A stretch of 64,000 nucleotides of DNA from Takakia lepidozioides. Taxonomy: Eukaryota > Streptophyta > Takakiopsida > Takakiales > Takakiaceae. A model generated the notes under the pieces. It searched no databases, was not told where the DNA came from, and saw only the letters and a program-made list of their open reading frames with translations. This document shows positions 1-9,826 of the stretch, piece after piece. Position numbers and translations under genes: made by a program. Location of the stretch: NCBI GenBank assembly GCA_030704615.1, contig CM060734.1, positions 44,532,042 to 44,596,041 of the forward strand. The letters run 5' to 3'. Within the stretch, counting starts at the first letter, position 1. Each line of letters opens with the position of its first letter.

Positions 1-772
1 AAGGCGACGTTGTTGGAATGCAGTGTACATTCTAACTTAATTAACCTAAAACTGAGGAACTTTCTAGGATTTGAAGAGGCTATCCTTATATTATGTTACC
101 TGCTGAATTCCACATGCCCTGTCGAGGAAATGCCTTTAGCGAAAATTCGATCTGCATTTTAATAGTGGAGGAGAGCACCTGACGACCCCACTCATCTGCA
201 CGCACCGCTTGGTCTAATTCTTCCTTCCCCAGATTGAAGTAGCCATTTAACTTCTCCACCACGCGCTGACTGTTACCCTCCCCTGATACAGAGGCGTGGT
301 GCATAGGGGGTGGCACCCAGAGCCGTGAGCGCTCAGATACATAGGCGGGCCACAAGGCCGATGACATCGCACATGCTGCACTGCCTCCCCTGCATCAAGA
401 CAATTTGAAAAGAATTGGTGTAAAACTGAGGAAGTGAGAGGATGCAGTCATTGACAATGTGTCTGAACACTGCAATGACTTCCCCACGCACTGCAGTATT
501 TAGCTACCTACACATCTCCATCACTGCCACAAAATTAGAACTGATGAGTTGACAACATCCGCAAAACCACGATGTTGGTTGATTTGGACTCACGCGACTC
601 TACGAGGTTCCTTTGCAAAAGAAACGGCAGGTACGTCCGTTCAGGAAGTTTTTATTTTTGTGCTTCTCTTTGGGTGGTACGGGCGGCTCAAAACAAAAAT
701 GACGACGACAACGTGGCGTGATGACGACGACGTGGCACTATGGCACCCTATATCTGCTCTACGCTCAACTAG
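1..772. other. Left flank with a diverged interspersed repeat
   Basis: No recognisable gene. A 93-codon open frame on the minus strand (86-367) matches no family I know and is not called. From about 640 to 780 the sequence is a repeat (GATGACG-rich, then CACTATGGCACCCTAT) whose relative lies inverted at about 35526-35660. Its continuation is found at 4636-4660, on the other side of the hAT element that starts at 781. The repeat was therefore one unit before the transposon inserted. Confidence 0.5.
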
Positions 773-780
773 CTCTCGAC
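773..780. repeat. hAT target-site duplication, left copy (right copy 4628-4635)
   Basis: CTCTCGAC occurs immediately before the left terminal repeat and, identically, immediately after the right one. Eight bases is the standard hAT target duplication. The related uninterrupted repeat near 35550 has CTTCCGAC at the same place, once. Confidence 0.93.
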
Positions 781-3700
781 CAGTGTTGGTCTGGTATCGC
801 GTTTTGGAGATACCAGGAGGGTCCTGGTAGTATAAGAATTTAGAGATGTCCCAAACACAGGTATGCAATAATAATAATAAACCCGGATTTTGTTACTTGT
901 AGGGTATCAATAATGGTAGCATTTCACTTTTGCCGACCTAGTATCAACAAGGGTATGAAAACCTTGATACCTGCTGATATCAACTTCGGGTAAAGTATCA
1001 AAAATTTACATTTTAGAGAGAAACACACACTGAATATTGTAGCATACATATGCAAATTTTTGGCCTTGCATTTATAACTAATTTCACTGCCACTGTTTTT
1101 CTTTCAAGCCACAAACACTAATGTTGAATGCGACAGAGCACTAATACAAATAGAAACAAAGCAATTGAAATTAGGAACTGCCATGAGCTTATGAAACTTC
1201 TCCTGTTGAGTTATGCATATGTGAAGCTTATCAAATGATCTACTCTACTCTATGCCAGAATCTCTTTGGTTTGCTGTCAATTTCTTGTCCTCGCCAATAC
1301 CAGCATGAGCAAAGTTAAGAACCAGATGACAGGGCTAAAAAATCAACATTGCAATGGAACCGAGGATCCCAAAATAAAAGCAAATTTGTGGTCACTCAAA
1401 TACTGGCTAATTTGCAGGTGACTGGGTACGTTGGTTGGCTACTCTTGCGATGCCTAAGTACAGTAGCTGATCTCCACCTCAAGTGATAGATGGTGGTGTG
1501 CCATGTCTTGAAACTCCGCACCTGTGAAGAGAACAAAAACACCCAATTTAGACCTCGAAGGTCAAGTGGATGCGGAGTATAAGCATTGGTCAATATCAAA
1601 CATAAACAATCAGCAGTTTAAAAATACTTATCAAATCTGTTGATACAGCCCAAACTCCAGCACTGCAACAACTCCATGTCAGCAACCACTCCAACACCTG
1701 CAAGAAAGCAATCCTAGATTAAAACCATATACATTCAAAGCTGGAGACTCAGCCAAAATGCAGAAAAAACAAAAAAATAAAAATAAAAATCAGAGTTCAC
1801 AAGCCTACCCCTACTCGTCGTTCTCAAACAGCCCTGCCTCCTCAATTAGCTCCTCGTTCTCGTCAACTAGTATGTCCTCATCCTCCAAGAAGTCCTTGAA
1901 CTTTCCTGCTTCGACTAGCTTACAATCAATACGGGCATCACTGGGCCAATTTTTGTAAACCATTACCAATTTGTCCAAATTATCCACCCCCAGACGACAT
2001 CGTCTAAGAGCAGTCAGCACACCTGCCATGGAGAAAATTCTCTCCGTCTCAATCTGAGAACCAAGTATTCCAAGAATTTGACGAGCCAACCACCCAACAT
2101 TAGGGAACCTTGTCTCATGCTCAAACCACCATTTCATTGGATCCAGTTTCTCCTCATTGTCAACGGGAAAGCGTCGGAATAAAGAAAGCTCAGCCTTCAA
2201 TAAGCACTCACTGGCCTCCTCAGTGGAGGCAGCCCTACCAAACAATCCATGTGAGGGTAGCTCAGGAGTGGGTGGATGCGGAGCTGTGCCACCTTTAGGG
2301 TTCAAGTGCTCAATCACAGTGGTCAATAGTGGCAGCAATACAACTGAATCATATTCTTGCACCAGACGTTCAGCTGACATCCTACCAATGTAATCAGCAA
2401 TGCACTGTAAGCCTTTAAACCGTGGATCCAACATTAAGCATGTTATGTGCCTTGTTCTCAATGAAATATTGAGCAAATGAAAGAAATGGGCGAAGAACCT
2501 CTATGACTTGGAGGGCCATGCGAGCATAAAGCAACTCTATCTCCACATCAAAAGATCCATATTGTAAGCGTGGCACATGAGCTGCCCTTACTTCCACAAT
2601 CTTCCTCATCTCCGTCATGATAGCCAAGCCAGCTAAGAGGGCATCTGAGAGCAGCCAGTAACCCCTTCGCTGGTTCAGAATGCATTGGTGCACTACAGGT
2701 GTCAAAGTGTCATCCACGGCTCTGGCTATGGCCCATGTCCGCCCACTGGGAACCCTAGTTTGCAAGGCAGCAGATTGCCGTGTGTAGCAAATATTGATGG
2801 CATTAGCATACGCCAACGTTTCCTGAAACATAATGACTTTCGATGCAAATCTTGTCTTGAGAGGGGTCCTGAGTTTTCTCTTGGGCAAGCTTGCATCCAC
2901 ACAGGCCTTCTCCCACTCCAACTTGCCCTTACCACTTTTCTTCGTCCAAGTGATGGTTTTTTGCAAGGCTGTCTAAGCCTCTTTCAAGCTCACCTCAATC
3001 ATACCACCACTGACCTTCTCCTCATTTGTTGCGTATTGGCATGCCTTAAAAGCAAGACCCTGGATAGGGCTCTGACAGCTTCAAAGGATCACATTTCACC
3101 ACTGAAGTTAGGGCAGATTGCAAAGTCGCAAGGTTAGCCCCTTCATCCTTTACATAAGCTATCACCTTGTCTGATAGCTTGAATTGAGCCAGCAGAGCTT
3201 TCACTTGGGCTGCAAGAGCAAGTCCAGATGTATTTGGAGCTTCAAAAATACCAACTATAATATGGCATGGACACCAAACCTCGTTGATAAAGTTTACCAC
3301 AAGTGCAAAGGTACCATGCCCTGATCTTGACATCCACAAGTCAAAGGAGCAAGACACGGTGGATGCAGAGGCTATGGCAGGTAAAACATATGTGTCCATC
3401 GTTTTCTTGAACAAAGCAGGTAGATGGTTTTTCACAAGCTGTTTTCTGCTAGGGAATACAACCTGACCACATTGTCTCATGATTAATCTGCGGAGCCAGG
3501 GATTCTCAACAACTGACAGGGGCATGTACCCTTTACAGACCAGAAGCACCAGATCTTCAATGAACCTCAGCTGGGCAGGATTATCTTTCCTGTATGGCCT
3601 ACAATTGCCAAAGAACGAAGTGATAGCACTCGGAGGCACAGACTGTCGTTTTTTGGTTTTCTGACGTTTATTGCTACCTTGATCTACAACAACTTGCCTA

Positions 3701-4627
3701 TGGGCTTTGTATTTTGCAAGATCAGATCCATGCTCATTAGAGACATGTTTCTTCATTGCAGTTATACCATGATCTGGATTGTAGTTTACAAAGCCTTTTC
3801 TGGTTCTGGTTGAGTTACTAGAGCTGTGAGCATTCTCCACTGAATGACACATAATGCACCTCATCAATTGTGTCATCTCTACCTTAGCACTTGCATCGTT
3901 CAGGACAAAAAACGCCCAACACTCAGAACCTCTATGATATGGGAGCCAAAATCCCTGATTGGCGACCAAAACTTGCAAGCGCTGGCGCCACAAAGCCTCC
4001 TCCTCAGCAATTCGGTCCTCTTCCGCCTGATCACCAACTTGCAGGACCTCCTCGCTTGTCACGCCTGTCTCCAAGTCCTCTACATCCTCCCCAGTAGATA
4101 GCAACAATGTTTCAGTCTCACTGATCTCTAACGCATTGAAGAAATCCATCTCCCCTAGCTAACCTTGTCACAAAGTTGATGTGAATCCCATAAAACAAGC
4201 ATTCAACACTCAACCGCATGTAACGAGCAACAAATGGGCAAGAGGCTCAAAGCAATACCTAAATTGGCCTCCTTGCTTGATGCTGCATTGAAAGCCAACA
4301 AACCACCTTTATTGCGATCCCTTCCGCAGCCAAAACCAAAGCAAGAATCTCACAAAATCTGCCGCCATCTCTAGGCTAGGCGCATTGATACCTGAACGGC
4401 GATACCACCAACCAAGTTCCAGCGAAAAAAAACAAGTAACAACATCAACAAAGGTGAGTCGAGACCAGTCGGCTAGGGTATCGGCCTCCCCGAAATCCTA
4501 ATCATACCCTACAGGTAGGATACTCTACGCATTTCCTTTCTATCTGGAACCGGCTGGTAGGGGCGTCCATACCCGGGTGCATAACCGGGTTGATACCCGT
4601 ATTTTTGTACATACCAAACCAACACTG
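781..4627 (-). mobile_element. hAT-superfamily DNA transposon with intact ends
   Basis: The element is bounded by terminal inverted repeats CAGTGTTGGTCTGGTAT (781-797) and ATACCAAACCAACACTG (4611-4627), which match at 16 of 17 positions. An 8-bp target duplication CTCTCGAC lies directly outside at 773-780 and 4628-4635. CAG-type ends with an 8-bp duplication are the hallmark of hAT elements. The transposase is on the minus strand and is broken (separate entry). Positions 798-1810 and 4150-4610 are non-coding subterminal DNA. The empty site is represented by the paralogous repeat near 35550, which reads through without the element. The ends could still be mobilised by a transposase encoded elsewhere; that is inference. 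Confidence 0.93.
1811..4149 (-). pseudogene. hAT transposase, degenerate
   Basis: Three minus-strand segments encode successive parts of one hAT transposase. Positions 4149-3046 (367 codons) contain a BED-type zinc finger with a C-x2-C pair (CIMC) and a later H-x4-H (HVSNEH), followed by the start of the catalytic region. Positions 2966-2415 carry the middle, with an HHxKKSGKG-like linker. Positions 2476-1811 carry a DPRFKGL motif and the C-terminal dimerisation domain (WWFEHE, then a Q-x-E-R-x-F-S block). The segments are separated by a frameshift near 3047, an in-frame TAG at complement(2973-2975) and a frameshift near 2440. Because similarity continues across each break, I read these as lesions rather than introns. 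The protein cannot be made in one piece from this copy. Confidence 0.85.
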
Positions 4628-4635
4628 CTCTCGAC

Positions 4636-5400
4636 CTTTGGTCATCGCTAGAATTAACAATAACTATTAACAATTTGTAGAGACTCTCCTAGGTGGACTT
4701 ACTAATAAAATTGCTAATAACTATCAGTAATCTATGGCAGATTCTCTATTTATAATTTGTACCTTCTAGGCTTTGTGAGCCTCTCCTAGGTGGACTTAGT
4801 AATATAAAATTACCCTTAATAATTATCAGAAATTTTTGCCTTTCTTTTGACAGGCTATTCCTTTTTTTTTACTTTCACTGGGACAGGCTTTTTTTCTCAA
4901 TGCCTTTCTTTTGACCGGCAGATTTTTTTTTTGCCTTTTTTTCCCTTGTCAAATGCCTTGTGACAGGTGCAAAAATCAGCCTTGGTCTCAAGAGGTAGAG
5001 GTAGTTAGCATTAAGAAGTCACATGTGCTCACAAAAGTAATGGCAGAGTCATTTATATGTGAGGATGCTTGCAGGGAATGGGATGCTGTGTAGCGCTGAT
5101 GTAGAAAACCATATGAACCTTTATGTATGGGAAGGTTAGAGTGGAATATCAAGATGAACTTCTTTGGTTTGAGGAAGCCTTGGCTGAAGGCAACTGCTTG
5201 GCCTTGTTCGTATGAGCTTTTGTTGGCTCTGTCCCTTAGGGCATAGTGACTTTGCATCATGTTGAAGTCAATGGAGGAAATATGGTCAACGGACCTTACA
5301 TTGTGTCAAGAGTATGATTGGTCTAAAAAAGTTCCGAAGTATAAACCACGTGGCAGCTTCGTCAAAATTGTTGCTTCAATGGACAGAGCCTGTCGCGATT
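4636..5400. other. AT-rich spacer with a short local duplication
   Basis: No gene recognised. 4636-4660 is the continuation of the repeat interrupted by the hAT element. CTCTCCTAGGTGGACTTA occurs at about 4684 and again at about 4782, each followed by an AATATAAAATT-like stretch, a degenerate duplication with a period near 98 bp. Poly-T runs at 4863-4872 and 4922-4931 are low complexity. Confidence 0.5.
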
Positions 5401-6790
5401 TGCTGCTTGTTGGACACTTAGGGGGGAAATTTTTTGAGAACCGCAAGCCCACCATAAGGCGCACACACCATAGGCAGTGAAACCTCTCTTCATGAGAAGT
5501 ACACAGAATTAACAAGGCGAAGACTCCCTAAGGGGCCAAAGTGCGTTTTTTTCAGTTGATTCCTTCACATGCCTTCAATTTATGTCATGCTCGAATTCAG
5601 GCGATGCAATGAATGGTCGCGTGGCTAACAGTTCCAAGTGGAATGCTCTTTCCAAAACTACTATAGCATGTGATCTTGTGGGCTTAAGTTGTTCAGAAGG
5701 AAACATAGAGCACATCTGCAATGCGAGGAGATGGCCATGTTTGCACAGAGTTTGACCCACGCTTTACTAATGTCACTTCGTAGATCTTGATAGATGAGGG
5801 AAAGGAAACAGGAGAAGGGAGCTAGTTTCTTCCTGGGGTTTCAACACAGTGCGCTCTCCAGACATGCTACAGTGTCGAGCTCCTAATAGTGTCAAAGACT
5901 GGGCAGGCTGTTTAGTAGTTCAATATGTCAATAGCCAGAGTATGTCAGTAGCAGAGAGATTCTGTGCAGTCCACTGTGGTAGAATACTTTGACTATGGGC
6001 CAGATCGTGGTAGGTGCAAGACAGTGGAGCAGACAGTGTTTACATGATTCAGTTCTTCCAAAGGAGCAACAACCACTAAGAGTAGAATCTTGGAATTCTA
6101 GCCATTCACCAACTTCAATATGTCAATAGCCAGAGTATGTCAGTAGCAGAGAGATTCTGGCAGTCCACTGTGGTAGAATGCTTTGACTATGGGCCAGTTC
6201 GTGGTAGGTGCAAGACAGTGGAACAGACAGTGTTTACATGATTCCGTTCTTCCAAAGGAGCAACAACCACTAAGAGTAGAATCTTGGAATTCTAGCCATT
6301 CACCAACTTCAAGTGCACGATGGCTATTTACCAAAAAAAGGTTGAGATCTTGGCTGAACAAGTTTCAAGCCAGACAGAAGACCCAGACCAGTTTTTGTTG
6401 TGGAAGCCATGAACCTATGCTGTAACTGCACAATGGGCACCTCGCTTCCTCTGCTGATGCTCAAGGTGTCTCCCCACATGGCCATTGATAGAAACACTGA
6501 AGTCAAATTGGGGGAGTTGTCTGAATAACCTCCCAAGGGAAATATTATCTCCCTTTTTAGGTTCAAACTTCAAACAGAATACCACCAGTAACTGCTGTGC
6601 CTCCTCAGACCCCTCCTTGGAATACTGCTGTCCTACCCATAAGATGCTAGCTGAGAGAGGTTGCATGAGAGATCTTGTTGTAAATATTTTACAGAAACAA
6701 CTTGGTGAGAGGATTAAACACTGCACTCTCCTGATAAGACTCCCATATTCAACCATAAAACAAACCAACAGTAAACCACAGTGAATTACT
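5400..6790 (-). mobile_element. LINE 3' fragment, decayed
   Basis: On the minus strand, 6361-6140 encodes a cysteine/histidine segment (CKHCLFHC, then a tryptophan) like the zinc-binding domain that follows reverse transcriptase in plant LINEs. The stretch around 5740 (TGCACAGAGTTTG and onward) and the 3' end near 5410-5470 (GCCTTATGG, then a GC-poor hairpin region) have counterparts in the fragment at 27878-28870, also on the minus strand. All frames are broken. The fragment contains an internal 195-bp tandem duplication. The superfamily is inferred from the zinc-binding domain, since no reverse transcriptase core remains. Confidence 0.5.
5921..6310. repeat. Two-copy tandem duplication, 195-bp unit
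   Basis: Positions 5921-6115 and 6116-6310 are near-identical head-to-tail copies. Both begin CAATATGTCAATAGCC and end GCCATTCACCAACTT. They differ at only a few bases, for example CTGTGCAG versus CTGGCAG. The duplication lies inside the LINE fragment and so arose after that insertion. Confidence 0.95.
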
Positions 6791-7567
6791 GGTGCCCAGA
6801 ACAGTCACTAATATTCCATTCTAACCTGTGAGAGAGTAGACCAGCCAGACAAGGATGAACAATCAGTGATACTTACAAACTCCCACAGCACACTCGCGCC
6901 GCAGGAAGAAGGATTCATGTGCCTACTTAGATGCCACTGTTGTTCAGCATATGGCACAATCGTAACCACAAGTTCTAAATACTAAATCTGGAACTGGTCA
7001 TCCGGAAATTGAAAATATTAATGGTCTCAGGGACGGATCCGAAAATTAGGTGACGTTCTCCCTTTTCTTTCTCTGCACTTCCCCTTGACCTATAACAGTC
7101 CTAACAGACAATGCTGGTATGGAAAGGTAATCATCACCAGGAGTCAGAGATTAGCTTAAACTGAACTACGACGGGCAAATCACAATATCTATCCACAACG
7201 CCTGAAACCAATCCTACAAGACTGATATTTCCACCATCTACAATTTCCCGTTACAAGCACGAGCTCGACAGACTGGTCTTTACAATACAACCACGAAGCT
7301 TTACTAAAAACCATCCGCCCATTTCATTAGGTATAGTGTTCATTCACAACGCAGCGAACTGGGACCACAAAACAGTTACGCAAAACTCTTGATAATCTAT
7401 TACCCCTGTCCGCATTGCACACAACACATTACAAACAAGATGACGGTCCTGCATGAAAAGCGTATCTTTACTTCAAGTTTTCAACATACTACACAAAGAC
7501 GGTACCAACACGTAGGGCGACGAGGGCATCCACGACAGGCTTGAAGCTCCAGCTTGCAGAAGAGCAT

Positions 7568-8014
7568 CTACATTCGTTTGATTAAGGCTCGTCTCTCTAT
7601 TCCGCTGATGATCTCACCAAGCCCCACAGAAGGCCGACCCAGGAAGTTTTCGTACTGATTCACCTTCTCCAAGTAGCTGCCATAAATGTACTCTGGCGTG
7701 TAACCATGTTCCTCGTCGTAAACCAGAATATGGCCGTGCCATTCCCAGGTGCGGTAGCCGGTTCCAGCCTCCTCCTCGTAGCCCACACACACATGGTGCT
7801 CCCCTACGGCCACCGATTCCCCAGAGTTCGGCTGCAAGATCTCCCACTGTCCGTCCAGGATCAAGTTTTGAATCATCTCTGCCAGGGCCGCCTCTTCTTG
7901 AGCGAGCTTCGATCGGGTGATTTCCTCGGGAGGAGTGGGGACCCGGGGCGCGGCGTGAACATTCCTACGCGGAATCGGACGAGTCCCTGCGATCTGCAAT
8001 GCTGTGCGCGCCAT
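7568..8014 (-). CDS. Conserved plant protein of unknown function
   Basis: An uninterrupted 148-codon frame. After a variable, basic and proline-containing N-terminus (residues 1-35), the central part is typical of a small family of uncharacterised land-plant proteins: EILQPNSGESV, HHVCVG, then WEWHGHI and EEHGYTPEYIYG, ending in a short basic tail. I recognise the family by this tryptophan- and histidine-rich core, not by any known activity. There is no signal peptide or membrane segment. The start at 8014 is the first ATG and lies in GC-rich DNA that looks like a promoter/leader (8015-8300). About 770 bp downstream is free of other genes. It is intact and single-exon, and probably a real expressed gene despite transposon neighbours on both sides. 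Confidence 0.8.
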   Translation of the reverse strand: MARTALQIAGTRPIPRRNVHAAPRVPTPPEEITRSKLAQEEAALAEMIQNLILDGQWEILQPNSGESVAVGEHHVCVGYEEEAGTGYRTWEWHGHILVYDEEHGYTPEYIYGSYLEKVNQYENFLGRPSVGLGEIISGIERRALIKRM

Positions 8015-9039
8015 GGCTTGCTACCTCCTCACGATCCCTCACACCCTTCCAACCGATCTCCACCCCGCACTGCTCCTCCAGACACACCAAACCCTCGCTG
8101 CCCCTCGCACGATCTTATGGCCGCACACGAAACCCTCGCAGGAAGCCAGAGAAAGATCTAGAGACACCTGTGCCGCGGGGATAGGGCCGCTTCCCAACCG
8201 AGATTGCAACTCGAGGGGACGATACGGCTTAGGCGCCGATTTCTTCTTTTCCTCTAAGTATTTTCCGAAAGGGAAACTGCCCGGGAGCCAATGGTAGACC
8301 CAAGATAATATACCGTACTGACCTAGCTTTTCTTTTTTTTCTGTTTTTTGAGAGAACAGGGGACGGTCACTGGCCCTGGTTTTTTTTTTTTAAAGTTATT
8401 TTTATTGAGAACGAGAGGAAAAAGTAACCTCTTAAGATATTAGTGCCGTGAAGGCCCAACATGCAACGGGTCAACTATAGTGTTGGTATGGTATCTGGGT
8501 TTCGTCGGGTATCAACCGGGGTCTCTCCTAACCTAACCTACTGTTCTCTGTTCCCGTAAACATTTGTAGTACCCTACCATAAGGTTCTCGAGTTCTCTGG
8601 TGGCCCCCCAAACCCCAACAGGCGGCAGTTATTTCCCCGCTCCCTACCAAAGCTCGACTCGTCGCTGCAGGTATGTTCGGGTATCATGTTAACCCCTAAG
8701 CGTCAAACTTGGGTCGGTTGGGTTTAGAAAACATGCTGGTTATCCCTGAGGTTAAGCCTGATGTAGGCTCATTCATTGGAAATCAAGTCAAGTATGACGT
8801 GGCATTTCCCAATTGGTCATATGACCTGACAATTGCCACGTGGAGAGTGTAGAGTCCGCCACACTCTGATTTTGTGGCCACTTTTCACCATCTAACCTAC
8901 CCTTAGGATGATGTGGCAACTAGGGTCGGGTTAGGGTGAAATTCCATGCACCCCCCATGGCAGGGTGGCGCGTCTCCCAACACTCTTTTATTGCCCCACT
9001 TACCCCCTAAATGGCACCCACAGCCCACCTGCCTCGGAG
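8015..9039. other. Gene leader, LINE 3' end and transposon debris
   Basis: 8015-8300 is the GC-rich leader of the minus-strand gene. 8380-8391 is a 12-base T run and 8415-8431 is GAGGAAAAAGTAACCTC. Together, on the minus strand, they look like the A-tailed 3' end of a LINE (see the hairpin entries). At 8478 TAGTGTTGGTATGGTAT resembles the hAT end at 781 (15 of 17 bases), without a partner end. The rest up to the LTR at 9040 shows nothing recognisable. Confidence 0.5.
8415..8431 (-). repeat. LINE-type 3' hairpin, copy 1
   Basis: On the minus strand the sequence reads GAGGTTACTTTTTCCTC, a 4-bp stem (GAGG/CCTC) with a 9-base loop. It is followed by AATAAA and then an A run (8391-8380). Close copies are at 21395-21411 and 28940-28956, each in the same orientation and each followed by an AATAAA or AATAAAG-like signal. 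Confidence 0.6.
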
Positions 9040-9771
9040 TGTCGCGGCCCTTTGCCTTGAGGGCAGGGGGGTCGGGACACATGAGGGGCTGCCCCTGTGG
9101 TGGGGGCAGCGGCAGCGATAGGTACGGGGGGCTGAAGCACCCTTGAGTGCCCAAGGCACTCAAGGAGGCGGAGGCGCTCATTAGGTGGAGCCCCGCACAC
9201 CGGGTTGCGGTGGGGGTGGCTCCACAAGGGGTGGCGGTAGCTTAGCGGGACTTAGTTAGTGGGGTGGCATAGGACTCACCATGGGGGCGGAGACCTCGTG
9301 GTGGGAGTCGTGGGGAGTCTTGGGACTCATCACGGTCCATAGGGGCCGTGGTGAGTGGGCCAAGACTCACCGCGACTCACCACCGGGAGTCGAGGGTTTT
9401 CGTGGTGGTTCGCCATAAAATGGCATGGCTGGTTGTGAAACCCCCGCGGACAGCTATAGAAGTATATATAAGGGGAGTAGTGACCCCGAGAACGGTGCAA
9501 GCCCGTTGGTGACCAAAAACTAGTGAGTAAGCGAGCGACCCGGAAAGCGACCAAAGAGTGAGGAGCTGTTCCGGACTGCCAACTACCAAAGGGAATTCCA
9601 CTAGGCCCAAAGAGGTGGAGGGTTTAGTGAGAGAGCGAAGGGGGACCGTTATGTCCCGGTGAGCAGCCGAAGCTCCAAGTTGGCCCGACGGCCAGGTTGG
9701 GAGTCAGGCGCGCGCATCAGAGCGAGTAACTATGACTTGAAGGGGAGCTTACCGAAGTGAGGTGCGCGACA
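9040..9771 (+). repeat. 5' LTR of the gypsy element
   Basis: 732 bp, TGTCGCG to CGCGACA. A TATA box (TATATATAAGG, 9463-9473) sits upstream of the probable transcription start. The other copy is at 14001-14725, with its TATA box at 14417-14425. Confidence 0.95.
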
Positions 9772-9773
9772 CT

Positions 9774-9785
9774 TGGTATCAGAGC
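9774..9785 (+). promoter_or_regulatory. Primer-binding site for initiator tRNA-Met
   Basis: TGGTATCAGAGC, two bases after the 5' LTR, is the standard complement of the 3' end of plant initiator tRNA-Met used by many plant LTR retrotransposons to prime minus-strand DNA. Confidence 0.92.
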
Positions 9786-9826
9786 TTAGAGTTCAGTACG
9801 CGATCGTCCTTGGGATTGGCCTCATC

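Noticed and set aside
86-367. 93-codon minus-strand open frame near the left edge
   Set aside because: No family resemblance, no supporting context, and length within chance expectation; possibly a transposon scrap.
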